From Nocardia flavorosea (lineage in GTDB: Bacteria > Actinomycetota > Actinomycetes > Mycobacteriales > Mycobacteriaceae): a stretch of DNA of 64,000 nt. The translations under genes were made by a program, and so were the position numbers. Each line of letters begins with the position of its first letter. The stretch's first letter is position 1. Positions 52,815 through 60,899 of the stretch are shown here, piece after piece. The notes beneath the pieces are model-generated. The model ran no database searches, was not told the DNA's origin, and saw only the letters and a program-made list of their open reading frames with translations. The stretch covers positions 744,001 through 808,000 of the forward strand of contig NZ_JADLQL010000001.1 of assembly GCF_015477805.1 (NCBI RefSeq), read 5' to 3'.

Positions 52815-53123
52815 TGTGGTCGTGCCCCTCTCGGATGCCGGTGTATCCGGTGGCGGACGAATGCCGTTTCCGTAAAGCCGAACCCGATCGGTTATTGAAG
52901 CGCAATCGACCCCTTCATGGGGAGAGACTCGCCGAATTCTTCTGGTCAGCGCCGTAAATCACGGCGTGTCGCCGATACGACACGCGGGGGCCACTACCCG
53001 GCCGGCGGCCGGCCGGCATCCGGTGTGCCCGGGGCAGCGCGGCCGTGAAGCCATACGGTCACCGGGGCGTTGCGGTTCTGCGACAGTTGCCTCACAGGCT
53101 GTGCGGTGGGGTGGCTGATCGGG
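52815..53123. other. Intergenic region with a hairpin
   Basis: 309 bases between two minus-strand genes. GCGTGTCG-CCGATA-CGACACGC (52964-52985) is a perfect 8-bp hairpin that could end the acyl carrier protein transcript or bind a regulator. The part 52860-52960 is lower in GC and probably contains the promoter of the small membrane protein. Confidence 0.45.
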
Positions 53124-53372
53124 TCAGGAGGCCGGCGCCGCGGACACTCCGAGCAGCTCCATCAGTTCGGCGAAGGTCCGCGCGCCGGCCACTTGCCGGT
53201 CCGGTAGTTCGATACCGTACTTCTTCTCGACCAGCACGATGATCGACAGCACGGTGAGCGAATCCAGGCCGAGTTCGGCCGGGGTCGCCTGGGGTGCGAT
53301 GGTGTCGAACTCGAGATCGCAGTGGGTACGCAGGAATTCGGCGATGTAGTCGCGGATCGGCATATCGGACAC
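53124..53372 (-). CDS. Stand-alone acyl carrier protein
   Basis: 82-residue carrier. The phosphopantetheine site is Ser38 in ELGLDSLTVLSIIV. The acidic helix II typical of ACPs is present, but the DSL is followed by TVL rather than VEL/IEL. It is not the main fatty-acid ACP (no fab genes nearby), so it may serve a small secondary-metabolite or lipid pathway. GTG 53372 is chosen; ATG 53363 is the alternative. It lies 170 bases downstream of the alcohol dehydrogenase gene on the same strand, possibly as a third gene of that operon. Confidence 0.87.
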   Translation of the reverse strand: MSDMPIRDYIAEFLRTHCDLEFDTIAPQATPAELGLDSLTVLSIIVLVEKKYGIELPDRQVAGARTFAELMELLGVSAAPAS

Positions 53373-53543
53373 GGCGGCCGGCCCTTTCCCCGGTGCCCGG
53401 CACCGGTCAGCAGATGGGCATTGGTCGGCCCGGTAACCGACCTGCACAGGGTCGCCCACCGAGACGACCACCGGATGACTGCCGGGCGAACGGGATTCGT
53501 CCACCGGCCGACGGGTTCGGCGAGCCCCGTAGCCGATGCCGTC

Positions 53544-54632
53544 TCACCAGGTGAGTACGGGTTTGATCACCGATCCCGCATGTTGGGCGGCGAGGGCCGC
53601 GGCGATCTCGGTATGGGGGAAACGGGTCACGAGCCGGTCCACCGGCAACTTCCCGTCGGCGTAGAGGCCGAGCAGGTGCGGGATGAAGCCGGCCGGTTCC
53701 GCATCGCCTTCGAGGCAGCCGCGGATCGTCTTGCCCTGCAGCACCATATCGCGCACGTCGATGGGCGGCACCCCGGTGCCGAGGCCCACCGCAACCACCG
53801 TCGCGCCGGTGGTGAGCGCCGCGAACGCATCTGCCAGCACGGCCGCAATCCCTGTGGTGTCCAAGGCGTGCGTGGCCCCGCCACCGGTGATCTCCCGAAC
53901 CGTTTCCGCAGTTCCCGCCCCGGCCGGATCCAGGACGATATCGGCACCCAGTTCCGCTGCCAGAGTACGCCGCGCCGCGGAGGTTTCCACCACGACGGTG
54001 CGCACGCCCGGTACGGTACGCGCGGCCAGCAGCGCGGCCGAGCCGACCGCTCCCCCGCCGTAGATCGCCAGCCAGGCCCCGGATTCGGGCCGCAGGGCGT
54101 TGAGTACCGCGCCCGCGCCGGTCTGGAAACCGCAGCCGAAGGAGGCCGCGACGGCGGGGTCCACCGCCGGGTCGACGACGACGGTGTTGTCCGCGGTCGC
54201 CAGTGCGTACCCGGCGAAACTGGATTGCCCGAAGAAGCCGTCGCGCACCGGGGCGCCGTCGACGGTGACGCGCGGCGATTTATCGGCGCGGCGTCCGAAA
54301 TGGTTGAGCGCGGTGGAGTGCCGGCAGTAGGCGGGCCGGCCGGTCGCGCAGTTCGGGCAGGCGCCACAGTGCCGGAACGTGAGCACCACATGGTCGCCGG
54401 GGGCCACCGAGGTCACCGACGCACCGACCGCAGTCACGACTCCGGCGCCCTCGTGACCCAGCAGAACCGGCCGGTCGGGTTTGCCCGCCGCCCGGTTGAC
54501 CAGATCGGTATGACAGATTCCCGAGGCAAGGATGCGTACCAGGATCTCGTCGTCGCGGGGGCCGTCGAGTTCGACCGTTTCCGCGGTGAACGGTGCCGCC
54601 GGATCGCGGGACAGAAGCGCCGTGGTCCGCAT
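53544..54632 (-). CDS. Zinc-dependent alcohol dehydrogenase
   Basis: 362-residue medium-chain dehydrogenase of the class III-like (AdhC/FrmA-related) kind. Catalytic zinc ligands are Cys40 in SGICHTDLV and His in LLGHEGAGVV; the structural zinc is held by CGACPNCATGRPAYC. The NAD fold is YGGGAVGSAAL (about 180). It oxidises an alcohol to an aldehyde with NAD. ATG 54632 lies two bases after the stop of the DUF4334 gene, so both are coupled. It is divergent, with that gene, from a TetR gene carrying two operators. Confidence 0.95.
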   Translation of the reverse strand: MRTTALLSRDPAAPFTAETVELDGPRDDEILVRILASGICHTDLVNRAAGKPDRPVLLGHEGAGVVTAVGASVTSVAPGDHVVLTFRHCGACPNCATGRPAYCRHSTALNHFGRRADKSPRVTVDGAPVRDGFFGQSSFAGYALATADNTVVVDPAVDPAVAASFGCGFQTGAGAVLNALRPESGAWLAIYGGGAVGSAALLAARTVPGVRTVVVETSAARRTLAAELGADIVLDPAGAGTAETVREITGGGATHALDTTGIAAVLADAFAALTTGATVVAVGLGTGVPPIDVRDMVLQGKTIRGCLEGDAEPAGFIPHLLGLYADGKLPVDRLVTRFPHTEIAAALAAQHAGSVIKPVLTW

Positions 54633-54634
54633 CG

Positions 54635-55102
54635 TTACGCCCGTTCCAGCAGGAAATAGAAGTACTCGCCACCGGCGAGGACCAGTTCCGGGCGGCCGTT
54701 CATGATGCCCATCAGGGTGGTGTCGTCGAGCCATTTGAAGTGGTCGAACACCGCACGGCCGTCGTAGACCATGGTGGCGGTGACCTCGCCGCGGAACTCG
54801 ATATTCCACAGGGTGGCCTCGCCCCCGCCGAGTTCCACATCGGAGAACAGCGAACCGTCCTCGGCCCGGCAGATCAGCGGTTTCGCATCGTCGAGCGCAT
54901 GGAAGGTTTTGCCGTACCAGCGGCTCTTGGGGAGCGCCCGGCATAGTGGATGGCCGGTCTGGAAGGCGGCACCGCGCCATTCGCCCAGGATGTCCTCGGC
55001 GCGCGCGGGCCGCAGCCGCGCCCAGAGATCGTCGAGTTCGGCGACCGAGACCCCCTCGGTCTGCTCCCGCAACTGCTGCCACCGTGGTGTATCCGCGCTC
55101 AC
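54635..55102 (-). CDS. DUF4334 (GXWXG) domain protein
   Basis: 155 residues. The N-terminal GXWXG part is seen in LGEWRGAAFQTGHP (about 40-53), followed by WYGKTFHALDDAKPLICR, and the DUF4334 part in ATMVYDGRAVFDHFKWLDDTTLMGIMNG (read in pieces). The function of the family is not established; members occur with dehydrogenases and detoxification genes. GTG start with GGGACAGAT upstream. It is the first gene of the operon with the alcohol dehydrogenase and is divergent from the TetR gene. Confidence 0.88.
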   Translation of the reverse strand: MSADTPRWQQLREQTEGVSVAELDDLWARLRPARAEDILGEWRGAAFQTGHPLCRALPKSRWYGKTFHALDDAKPLICRAEDGSLFSDVELGGGEATLWNIEFRGEVTATMVYDGRAVFDHFKWLDDTTLMGIMNGRPELVLAGGEYFYFLLERA

Positions 55103-55125
55103 ATCTGTCCCATCGACCGGTTCGG

Positions 55126-55141
55126 CGAACCATCTGGTTCG
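55126..55141. promoter_or_regulatory. TetR operator, first copy
   Basis: CGAACCATCTGGTTCG: a perfect palindrome with 7-bp arms and a TC centre, between the DUF4334 and TetR genes. Confidence 0.75.
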
Positions 55142-55157
55142 GCAACGAACATAGTTC

Positions 55158-55173
55158 CGAACCATCTTGTTCG
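55158..55173. promoter_or_regulatory. TetR operator, second copy
   Basis: CGAACCATCTTGTTCG: identical to the first copy except one base in the right arm. The centres are 32 bp apart, three helical turns, so two dimers would bind on the same face. It ends 20 bases before the TetR start. Confidence 0.75.
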
Positions 55174-55192
55174 GCAAGCTACGATTCACCGT

Positions 55193-55759
55193 ATGCGTGC
55201 GGCAGGCCAGGCGACCCGGGACCGGATTCTCGCGGCGGCCAGAGCGGAGTTCGCCGAGCACGGCATCGCGGGCGCCCGGATCAACCGGATCGCCGCGGCC
55301 GCGCGGGCCAGCAAGGACCGGCTCTACGCCTACTTCCCGGGTAAATCGGACCTGTACGCCGCGGTCACCGAACAGTGGACCGCGCAGACCACCGCCGAAA
55401 CCGCCCTGCGGGCCGACGACCTGCCCGGCTACGTGGGCCGGCTGTTCGACCATTTCCGCACCCACCCGGAGAACGCACGATTACAGGCGTGGGCAGACCT
55501 GGAACCGGCCGACGAGCGGATTGCGCAGGTATTGCGCCGCGCCGTCGACCCCAAACTGGCCGAGATCAGACGCGGTCAGCGTGCGGGGGCGATCACCGCC
55601 GATATCGCCGCCCCGACCCTGTTGCGCATGCTCACCGAACTGGCCCGCAGTACCGCGGTCCACAGCGGCGCGGGACCGGCCCGCCGGGTCGCCGAGCAGC
55701 GGGCCGCCGTCGTACTGGCCGCGCGCCGGCTTGTCGAGCCGGGGCCGGCGGACCGATAG
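55193..55759 (+). CDS. TetR-family regulator
   Basis: 188 residues. The helix-turn-helix region is ILAAARAEFAEHGIAGARIN and AAARASKDRLYAYFPGKSDLY (about 12-55). The C-terminal domain (about 70-185) resembles that of TetR_C_6-like repressors. ATG 55193 follows a weak ribosome site. It shares a promoter region with the DUF4334-alcohol dehydrogenase operon, and the two palindromes there are its likely targets. It converges on a second TetR gene with only seven bases between stops. Confidence 0.9.
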   Translation: MRAAGQATRDRILAAARAEFAEHGIAGARINRIAAAARASKDRLYAYFPGKSDLYAAVTEQWTAQTTAETALRADDLPGYVGRLFDHFRTHPENARLQAWADLEPADERIAQVLRRAVDPKLAEIRRGQRAGAITADIAAPTLLRMLTELARSTAVHSGAGPARRVAEQRAAVVLAARRLVEPGPADR

Positions 55760-55766
55760 CTCCCCC

Positions 55767-56417
55767 TCAGGCCGGGCCTGCCGGGGCGTCACCGTAGACC
55801 ACCAGCCAGATCGAGCGGCCGAGCGCCCGGGCGAGTTCCGCATCGGATATGCCGGTGCGCACGGCGAATGCCGTGCTGATGGACCGCTCCACCATGGCCG
55901 CCAGCACCAGCGCCGTCGCGGCCGGGTCCAGTTCGGGCGCCACCCGGCCGGCGGCGCGGTCGGCCTCGAGCCGTTGGCGTACCAGATCGACGAAACCGGC
56001 GACCCGGCCGCGCCAATAGGCGCCGACGTCGCGGTCGTAGGCGGCGAGTTCACTCAGCGCGAGCAGCAGGAAGCGGTGCCGGCGAAAGCCCGCGATCATG
56101 GCGCTCATCGCTTGCCGTACACCGGCTTCGCGATCGGTGTGCTCGGCGTTCCACCAGCGTTCGGCGGCGGCGAACAGATCACTGGTCGCCAGTTCCGCCA
56201 TCCGGATGAGCAATCGGCTCTTGTCCGGGAAGTAGCGGTAGAAAGTGGATCGCGCCACCTCGGCGGTCGCGGCGATCCGCTGCACCGCGATCTCGGTGAA
56301 CGGGGTGCCGTCGGCGAGTAGATCCTCGACCGCGCGCAGGACCCGCTGCTCGAATTCGGCCCGGCGATCGTCGTCGGGCTTCCGGGCGGGCCGGGCGGCG
56401 CGGGTCAGCGAGGGCAT
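55767..56417 (-). CDS. TetR-family regulator next to a flavin monooxygenase
   Basis: 216 residues from ATG 56417; the in-frame 56552 start would add a Trp/Arg-rich stretch without similarity. The helix-turn-helix is about 30-75 (AVQRIAATAEVARSTFYRYF). The C-terminal part contains RWWNAEHTDREAGVRQAMSAM and the ending DAELARALGRSIWLVVYGD, typical of a TetR group near oxidoreductase genes. Divergent from the monooxygenase gene; the palindrome at 56566-56582 in the gap is its probable site. Ligand unknown. Confidence 0.88.
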   Translation of the reverse strand: MPSLTRAARPARKPDDDRRAEFEQRVLRAVEDLLADGTPFTEIAVQRIAATAEVARSTFYRYFPDKSRLLIRMAELATSDLFAAAERWWNAEHTDREAGVRQAMSAMIAGFRRHRFLLLALSELAAYDRDVGAYWRGRVAGFVDLVRQRLEADRAAGRVAPELDPAATALVLAAMVERSISTAFAVRTGISDAELARALGRSIWLVVYGDAPAGPA

Positions 56418-56565
56418 CCGGGGACCGCCGTATCGCTCGACCACTGTGGTGGGTGTCCGCTCGCAAGGTCCATGGGCCCATTGTGCCCGCAGTTCGGCGT
56501 GGAAAACTGTGCGGGACAGTGTGGCCCGGACGGTTGACAACCTCGCCACCACACCGCACCATCAA

Positions 56566-56582
56566 TCGGACATAGTGTCCGA
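56566..56582. promoter_or_regulatory. Operator palindrome before the monooxygenase gene
   Basis: TCGGACA-TAG-TGTCCGA: perfect 7-bp arms with a 3-nt spacer, directly before the monooxygenase start (56589). Probably bound by the divergent TetR protein. Confidence 0.7.
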
Positions 56583-56588
56583 GACTCG

Positions 56589-57977
56589 ATGACCGAGGCG
56601 GTTCGTATGGCTGGCTTCCCCGCCGCGGTCGAACAAGCCGATGTCGTGGTCGTCGGCGCCCGCTGCGCTGGTTCCGCGACCGCGGCCACACTCGCCCGGG
56701 CCGGGCGCCGGGTAATCGTCCTGGACAGCGCCCGATTTCCGTCGGATACCCTGTCCACCCATCTGCTGTGGCCGGCCACGGTCGCCGAACTGTCCCGGCT
56801 GGGCGCGCTGGACGCGGTATCGGCACTCGGCGCTCCCGCCCTCACCCATGCCTTCGCGGCGGGCTCCGGGTATACCATCGCGACACCGTTTCCCGAGGTG
56901 GACGGCATCGGCTACACCCTGTGCGTCCGCCGGACCGGCCTCGATCACGCGCTCGTCCGCACAGCCACCCGTGCGGGGGCCGAGGTACGCCAGCACTGCC
57001 GGGTCACCGAACTGGTCTGGGACGGTGTGCGGTGCGCGGGCGTCCGGTACACCGGACCCGATGAACGCACCGTCGAACTCCGCGCCGCCCTGGTGGTCGG
57101 GGCGGACGGCCGGCGCAGTACCGTCGCGCGGCAGGTTGGTGCGGAAACGCCGTACGAGGCCGAAGCCAGTGGTCGCGACTGCTATTTCGCGTATTGGCGC
57201 GACAGCGCCGCCGAATGGCGCTCGACCGCCGCGCAATGGCGGGTGGGAGCCGATCTCGGCACGGCTTTCCCGTGCGACGACGGACTGGTGCTGTGCCTGG
57301 TCCAGCCGCCGGCCGACACCGGCAAACTCCGTCCCGGCGATGCCGGACGCCGCTACGCCGCCGCCCTGGACCGGATCCCGCCGCTGCGCGAACGTCTGCG
57401 CGGCTGCGAACAGGCCGGGCGGGTACGGGCGGCCACCAGGATCGCCTCGTACTTCCGGCGGTCGAGCGGGCCCGGCTGGGCGTTACCCGGCGACTCCGGG
57501 CATTTCAAGGATCCGGTGACCGCTCAGGGCATTCGCGACGCCCTGCACTACGGCCGCCTGCTCGCAGAAGCGGTGGCCCCGGTCCTCGACGATCCCGCGC
57601 GGCTGGACCGTGCGGTCGCCGCCTGGGAACGGCGCCGCGTGCGCGAATGCCGGGAGATCTACCACTGGACCAACCGGCTCGCCCGCGGAACCGCGATGAG
57701 CCCGCTCGAGGTCGAGCTGTATCGCGCCGCGACCACCGACCCGGAGCTGGCGGCTGTCACCACCGGGATCTTCTCCCGCACCAGACGTCCCGCCGAGCTC
57801 TACACACCGGCCCGGATGGCGCGGCTCACGGCCGGCGCACTGTGGCGGCACCGCCACGATCCACGGCCGGTCCTGGGCGATATCGCGCACGAACTCGCCG
57901 TGGCCGCCCGTGAATTCCGTACGTCGTGCACCACGCTGCGCGGCACCCCACCCGTCACCGGCACTTCAACCGCTTGA
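56589..57977 (+). CDS. FAD-dependent aromatic-type monooxygenase
   Basis: 462 residues. FAD fold VVVGARCAGSATAATLARAG (20-39), the DG motif VVGADGRRSTVAR (about 166), and the GD motif GDSGHFKDPVTAQGIRDAL (about 304-322) place it in the group A flavin hydroxylase/halogenase superfamily; the sequence lacks the halogenase WxWxIP motif. It would hydroxylate or epoxidise a hydrophobic substrate with NAD(P)H and oxygen. Two starts are possible: ATG 56589 (leaderless-like) and ATG 56607, which has GAGGCGG upstream. Divergent from a TetR gene and 13 bases before the next flavoprotein gene. Confidence 0.9.
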   Translation: MTEAVRMAGFPAAVEQADVVVVGARCAGSATAATLARAGRRVIVLDSARFPSDTLSTHLLWPATVAELSRLGALDAVSALGAPALTHAFAAGSGYTIATPFPEVDGIGYTLCVRRTGLDHALVRTATRAGAEVRQHCRVTELVWDGVRCAGVRYTGPDERTVELRAALVVGADGRRSTVARQVGAETPYEAEASGRDCYFAYWRDSAAEWRSTAAQWRVGADLGTAFPCDDGLVLCLVQPPADTGKLRPGDAGRRYAAALDRIPPLRERLRGCEQAGRVRAATRIASYFRRSSGPGWALPGDSGHFKDPVTAQGIRDALHYGRLLAEAVAPVLDDPARLDRAVAAWERRRVRECREIYHWTNRLARGTAMSPLEVELYRAATTDPELAAVTTGIFSRTRRPAELYTPARMARLTAGALWRHRHDPRPVLGDIAHELAVAAREFRTSCTTLRGTPPVTGTSTA

Positions 57978-57990
57978 CCAGGAGAGCACC

Positions 57991-59784
57991 ATGTCGGATC
58001 AGCTGCCGAAGAAGTCAGCCGCGATCGACCGTCGTACCGCGCTGCGCGGGGCACTCGCCGGCGCCGCCGTACTCGCGGCCGGACCGGGAATCGCCACCGC
58101 GGCCCCCGCGCGCCACCGAACTCCCGGTTTACGTACCGGCGGTAAGGAGGTCGCGATCTTCGGCGGCGGAATGGCCGGTTTGTCGGCCGCCCACGAACTC
58201 GCCGAACGCGGTTTCCGGGTGACCGTCTACGAACCGTCCTATCTGGGCGGAAAGGCGCGCAGTATGGGTGTTGCGGGCACCGGCACCGGCGGACGCGCCG
58301 ATCTGCCCGGCGAGCACGGTTTCCGGTTCTTCCCGGGCTGCTATCAGAACATTCCCGACACCATGCGCCGGATACCGTTCCCCGGCAATCCGAATGGAGT
58401 CCTGGACAATCTGACCCGCGTGGAGGGCACCGTGGCCGGTTTCCGCGACCGGCCGCCGATCTTCGTGCCCGTGGAGATCGCCGGCCTGGACCAGATCACC
58501 CCGGAACGCCTGCAGAACAGCATTGTCAGCGCATTCGGCTTCATCCCGGAACTGCCCCCGCACGAACTGGCCTTCTTCGGCAAACAGATGCTGATGTGGT
58601 TCACCTCGAGCACCGAACGGCGGTTCGGGCAGTGGGAGTACCTGACCTGGGAGCAGATCATGCGGGCCGACGGTAAATCCGCGGCCTACCGGACGTATCT
58701 GGTCAATGCGCTGACCCGTATCACGGTGGCCGCCAAACCACATCTGAGTTCGGCGCGCACGATCGGCACAATCGGCGAGGCCCTGGTGCTCGCCGGGACG
58801 GGATTGATCCCGGAGTTCGCCGGCGGTGTGGACCGGATCCTGAACCGTCCCACGAACGCCGCGTGGATCGATCCGTGGGTGGCCTATCTGCAGTCGCTCG
58901 GCGTGCGATTCGTCATGGGGCAGCGCGCGAGCCGGTTGTCCTGTACCGACGGCCGGATCGACTCCGCCACCGTCACCGACGCGCAGGGTACGGCGACGCC
59001 CGTGGTCGCGGACTACTACGTCTGTGCCATGCCGGTGGAGAAAACGGTGCCGTTGCTGAACAACCGGATCCTCGAGGCCGATCCGCACCTGGCCGGGATG
59101 CGGGAACTGCTCACCGATTGGATGGTCGGTATCCAGTTCTATCTGCGCCGCGCCACCGAGATCCCCGAGGGGCATATCGCCGCCCTGGGTTCACCCTGGG
59201 CACTCACCGCGCTGCGCCAGGCGCCGATGTGGGTCGGCGATTTCGCCGGTCGGTACGGCGACGGTTCGGTGCGGGAATGCTTCTCGGTGGATATCTCCGA
59301 TTGGGATACCCCGGGGATCGTGCACCGCCGGCCGGCCAGACAGTGCACCGCGGCGGAGATCGCGGCCGAAGTATGGGCGCAACTGAAAATATGGCTGAAT
59401 ACGGGGACCGGCTGGTTGCGCGACGAGGATATCCACTCCTGGCATCTGGATCCGGGGATCACCTGGTCCGGCGGCGTCACCCACAACGAGACACCCCTGC
59501 TGGTCAATACCGTCGGTTCCTACGATCATCGCCCGCACGCGCATTGCGCGATCCCGAATCTGTTCTTCGGCGGTGACCATGTACGCAGCCATATCGACCT
59601 CGCGACCATGGAGAGCGCCAACGAATCGGGCCGCAGCGCCGCCAATGCGATCATCGACGCCGCCGGTGATCCTGCCCCGCATGCCCCCGTGTTCCCGTTG
59701 GTCGCGCTGCCGGCGTTCGAGGCGGCCAAGCAACTCGACGCCGACCGGTTCCGGGCGGGGCTACCTCATATCCTGGATATCTGA
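57991..59784 (+). CDS. Tat-exported FAD-dependent amine oxidase/desaturase-like protein
   Basis: 597 residues. A twin-arginine signal (DRRTALRG, 13-20, then a hydrophobic Ala-rich run and AAPA) sends the folded flavoprotein across the membrane. The FAD fold is FGGGMAGLSAAHEL (57-70) and LGGKARS; HGFRFFPG follows, a pattern seen in carotenoid desaturase and hydroxysqualene dehydroxylase relatives. The C-terminal FAD part is FFGGDHVRSHIDLATMESANESGRSA (read in pieces). ATG with AGGAGAG upstream, 13 bases after the monooxygenase gene: one operon. Substrate unknown, probably a polyene or other lipid. Confidence 0.9.
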   Translation: MSDQLPKKSAAIDRRTALRGALAGAAVLAAGPGIATAAPARHRTPGLRTGGKEVAIFGGGMAGLSAAHELAERGFRVTVYEPSYLGGKARSMGVAGTGTGGRADLPGEHGFRFFPGCYQNIPDTMRRIPFPGNPNGVLDNLTRVEGTVAGFRDRPPIFVPVEIAGLDQITPERLQNSIVSAFGFIPELPPHELAFFGKQMLMWFTSSTERRFGQWEYLTWEQIMRADGKSAAYRTYLVNALTRITVAAKPHLSSARTIGTIGEALVLAGTGLIPEFAGGVDRILNRPTNAAWIDPWVAYLQSLGVRFVMGQRASRLSCTDGRIDSATVTDAQGTATPVVADYYVCAMPVEKTVPLLNNRILEADPHLAGMRELLTDWMVGIQFYLRRATEIPEGHIAALGSPWALTALRQAPMWVGDFAGRYGDGSVRECFSVDISDWDTPGIVHRRPARQCTAAEIAAEVWAQLKIWLNTGTGWLRDEDIHSWHLDPGITWSGGVTHNETPLLVNTVGSYDHRPHAHCAIPNLFFGGDHVRSHIDLATMESANESGRSAANAIIDAAGDPAPHAPVFPLVALPAFEAAKQLDADRFRAGLPHILDI

Positions 59785-60092
59785 CCTCCCGATCGGCGAG
59801 CGCACCGGCGGGAACGGGCGCGGCCACAGCACAGCCGGTGTCACGCCGGAGCCGACCTCCACCGCGCGTCGTCCGGGACACGCCGGTATAAGAAAGCGCA
59901 CGAACGGCAGTGAATACGCACGGTTCGCCCCACGCTCGTGAAACGGCCCCGCATCCGTGCGGCGTGTCGGAGTCAATCGACGCGAAAGCATTGTCTGTCG
60001 TAACCGGTTCCTCGAGAATGGGTTTCGGGCCGAGATCCGGCCGTTGGGGACCGCCGGCGTAGCCACGCCGGCAGAACGAGTGGGGAAACACC
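59785..60092. other. Intergenic region before a secreted protein gene
   Basis: 308 bases. AT-richer stretch 59880-60020 likely holds the promoter. GCCGGCGT-AGCC-ACGCCGGC (60053-60072) is a perfect 8-bp hairpin ending 20 bases before the next ATG; it may protect the message or end read-through from the flavoprotein operon. Confidence 0.4.
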
Positions 60093-60644
60093 ATGAGAAT
60101 CAAGCACTTCGCCGCGACCGCGCTGATCTCCATCGCAGCGTTGGGGGCGGCCACGGGCACCGCACACGCCGATCCGCAGACTGCCGAGGTGGCCGTCCGC
60201 GGCGCCGAGCATGGGGTGGGCTACGTGGTCGCGCCGAACGAGACGGGTACAGCGGTAGTCGCGACGCTGGACAGCGGCAGTTTCCGGCTCACCGCGGACG
60301 GGGCCGCGGTGAGCCTGGCCGACGCGTCGGGGCATACGCTCACCGCCGTGCCGCTCGGGCTCGCCGCCGGCGCAACCACCGCACCACTGGCGGCGGCGAT
60401 CTCCGCGGACGGCCGGACCCTCACCCTCACCCCGGATGCCGCCTCACCGGCGGGCAAGCATATCGCCCAGCTGGTCGCCGATCCGGAAACCGAAGCCCGC
60501 AAGATGCACAACGCCGGAATCGGCGCGCTCATCGGCGGCGGTATCGGCGCGGTACTCGGTTTCTTCCTCGGCGGCGTCGGCGCCTTGATCACCATCCCGA
60601 TCGGTGCGGGTATCGGTGCGTTGATCGGCTATTCCACTCCGTAA
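60093..60644 (+). CDS. Exported protein with a glycine-rich C-terminal helix region
   Basis: 183 residues. A Sec signal peptide (RIKHFAATALISIAALGAAT, cut after AHA near 26) is followed by a beta-rich domain of about 100 residues (30-135). The C-terminal 45 residues are a Gly/Ile/Leu-rich hydrophobic double helix (GALIGGGIGAVLGFFLGG; ITIPIGAGIGALIGY) like a glycine-zipper. This layout is common in Nocardia surface proteins of unknown function. ATG with GTGGGGAAACACC upstream. No partner gene. Confidence 0.75.
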   Translation: MRIKHFAATALISIAALGAATGTAHADPQTAEVAVRGAEHGVGYVVAPNETGTAVVATLDSGSFRLTADGAAVSLADASGHTLTAVPLGLAAGATTAPLAAAISADGRTLTLTPDAASPAGKHIAQLVADPETEARKMHNAGIGALIGGGIGAVLGFFLGGVGALITIPIGAGIGALIGYSTP

Positions 60645-60899
60645 CAGCGGGGCTCGGCCGTGCTCCGTCCTCGCGACAGTGCACGGCCGAGCCGGCCCGG
60701 CACGAACGTTGCGCCGATTCCGTTGCCGCCGAAGCGATATGGGCACCGCATCCGTTCGTGCACCATCGCGTCGCGGAGCTGTTTCTGTCATACCCCCGCA
60801 GTAAAATGGTGCAGGTAGGACACAGTCGGAGAGTAAGCCGCGATCGGCCGACCGATCGCGGCGGATACGCTCCGGCGCAACGGAACCGGGGGTTCTGTG

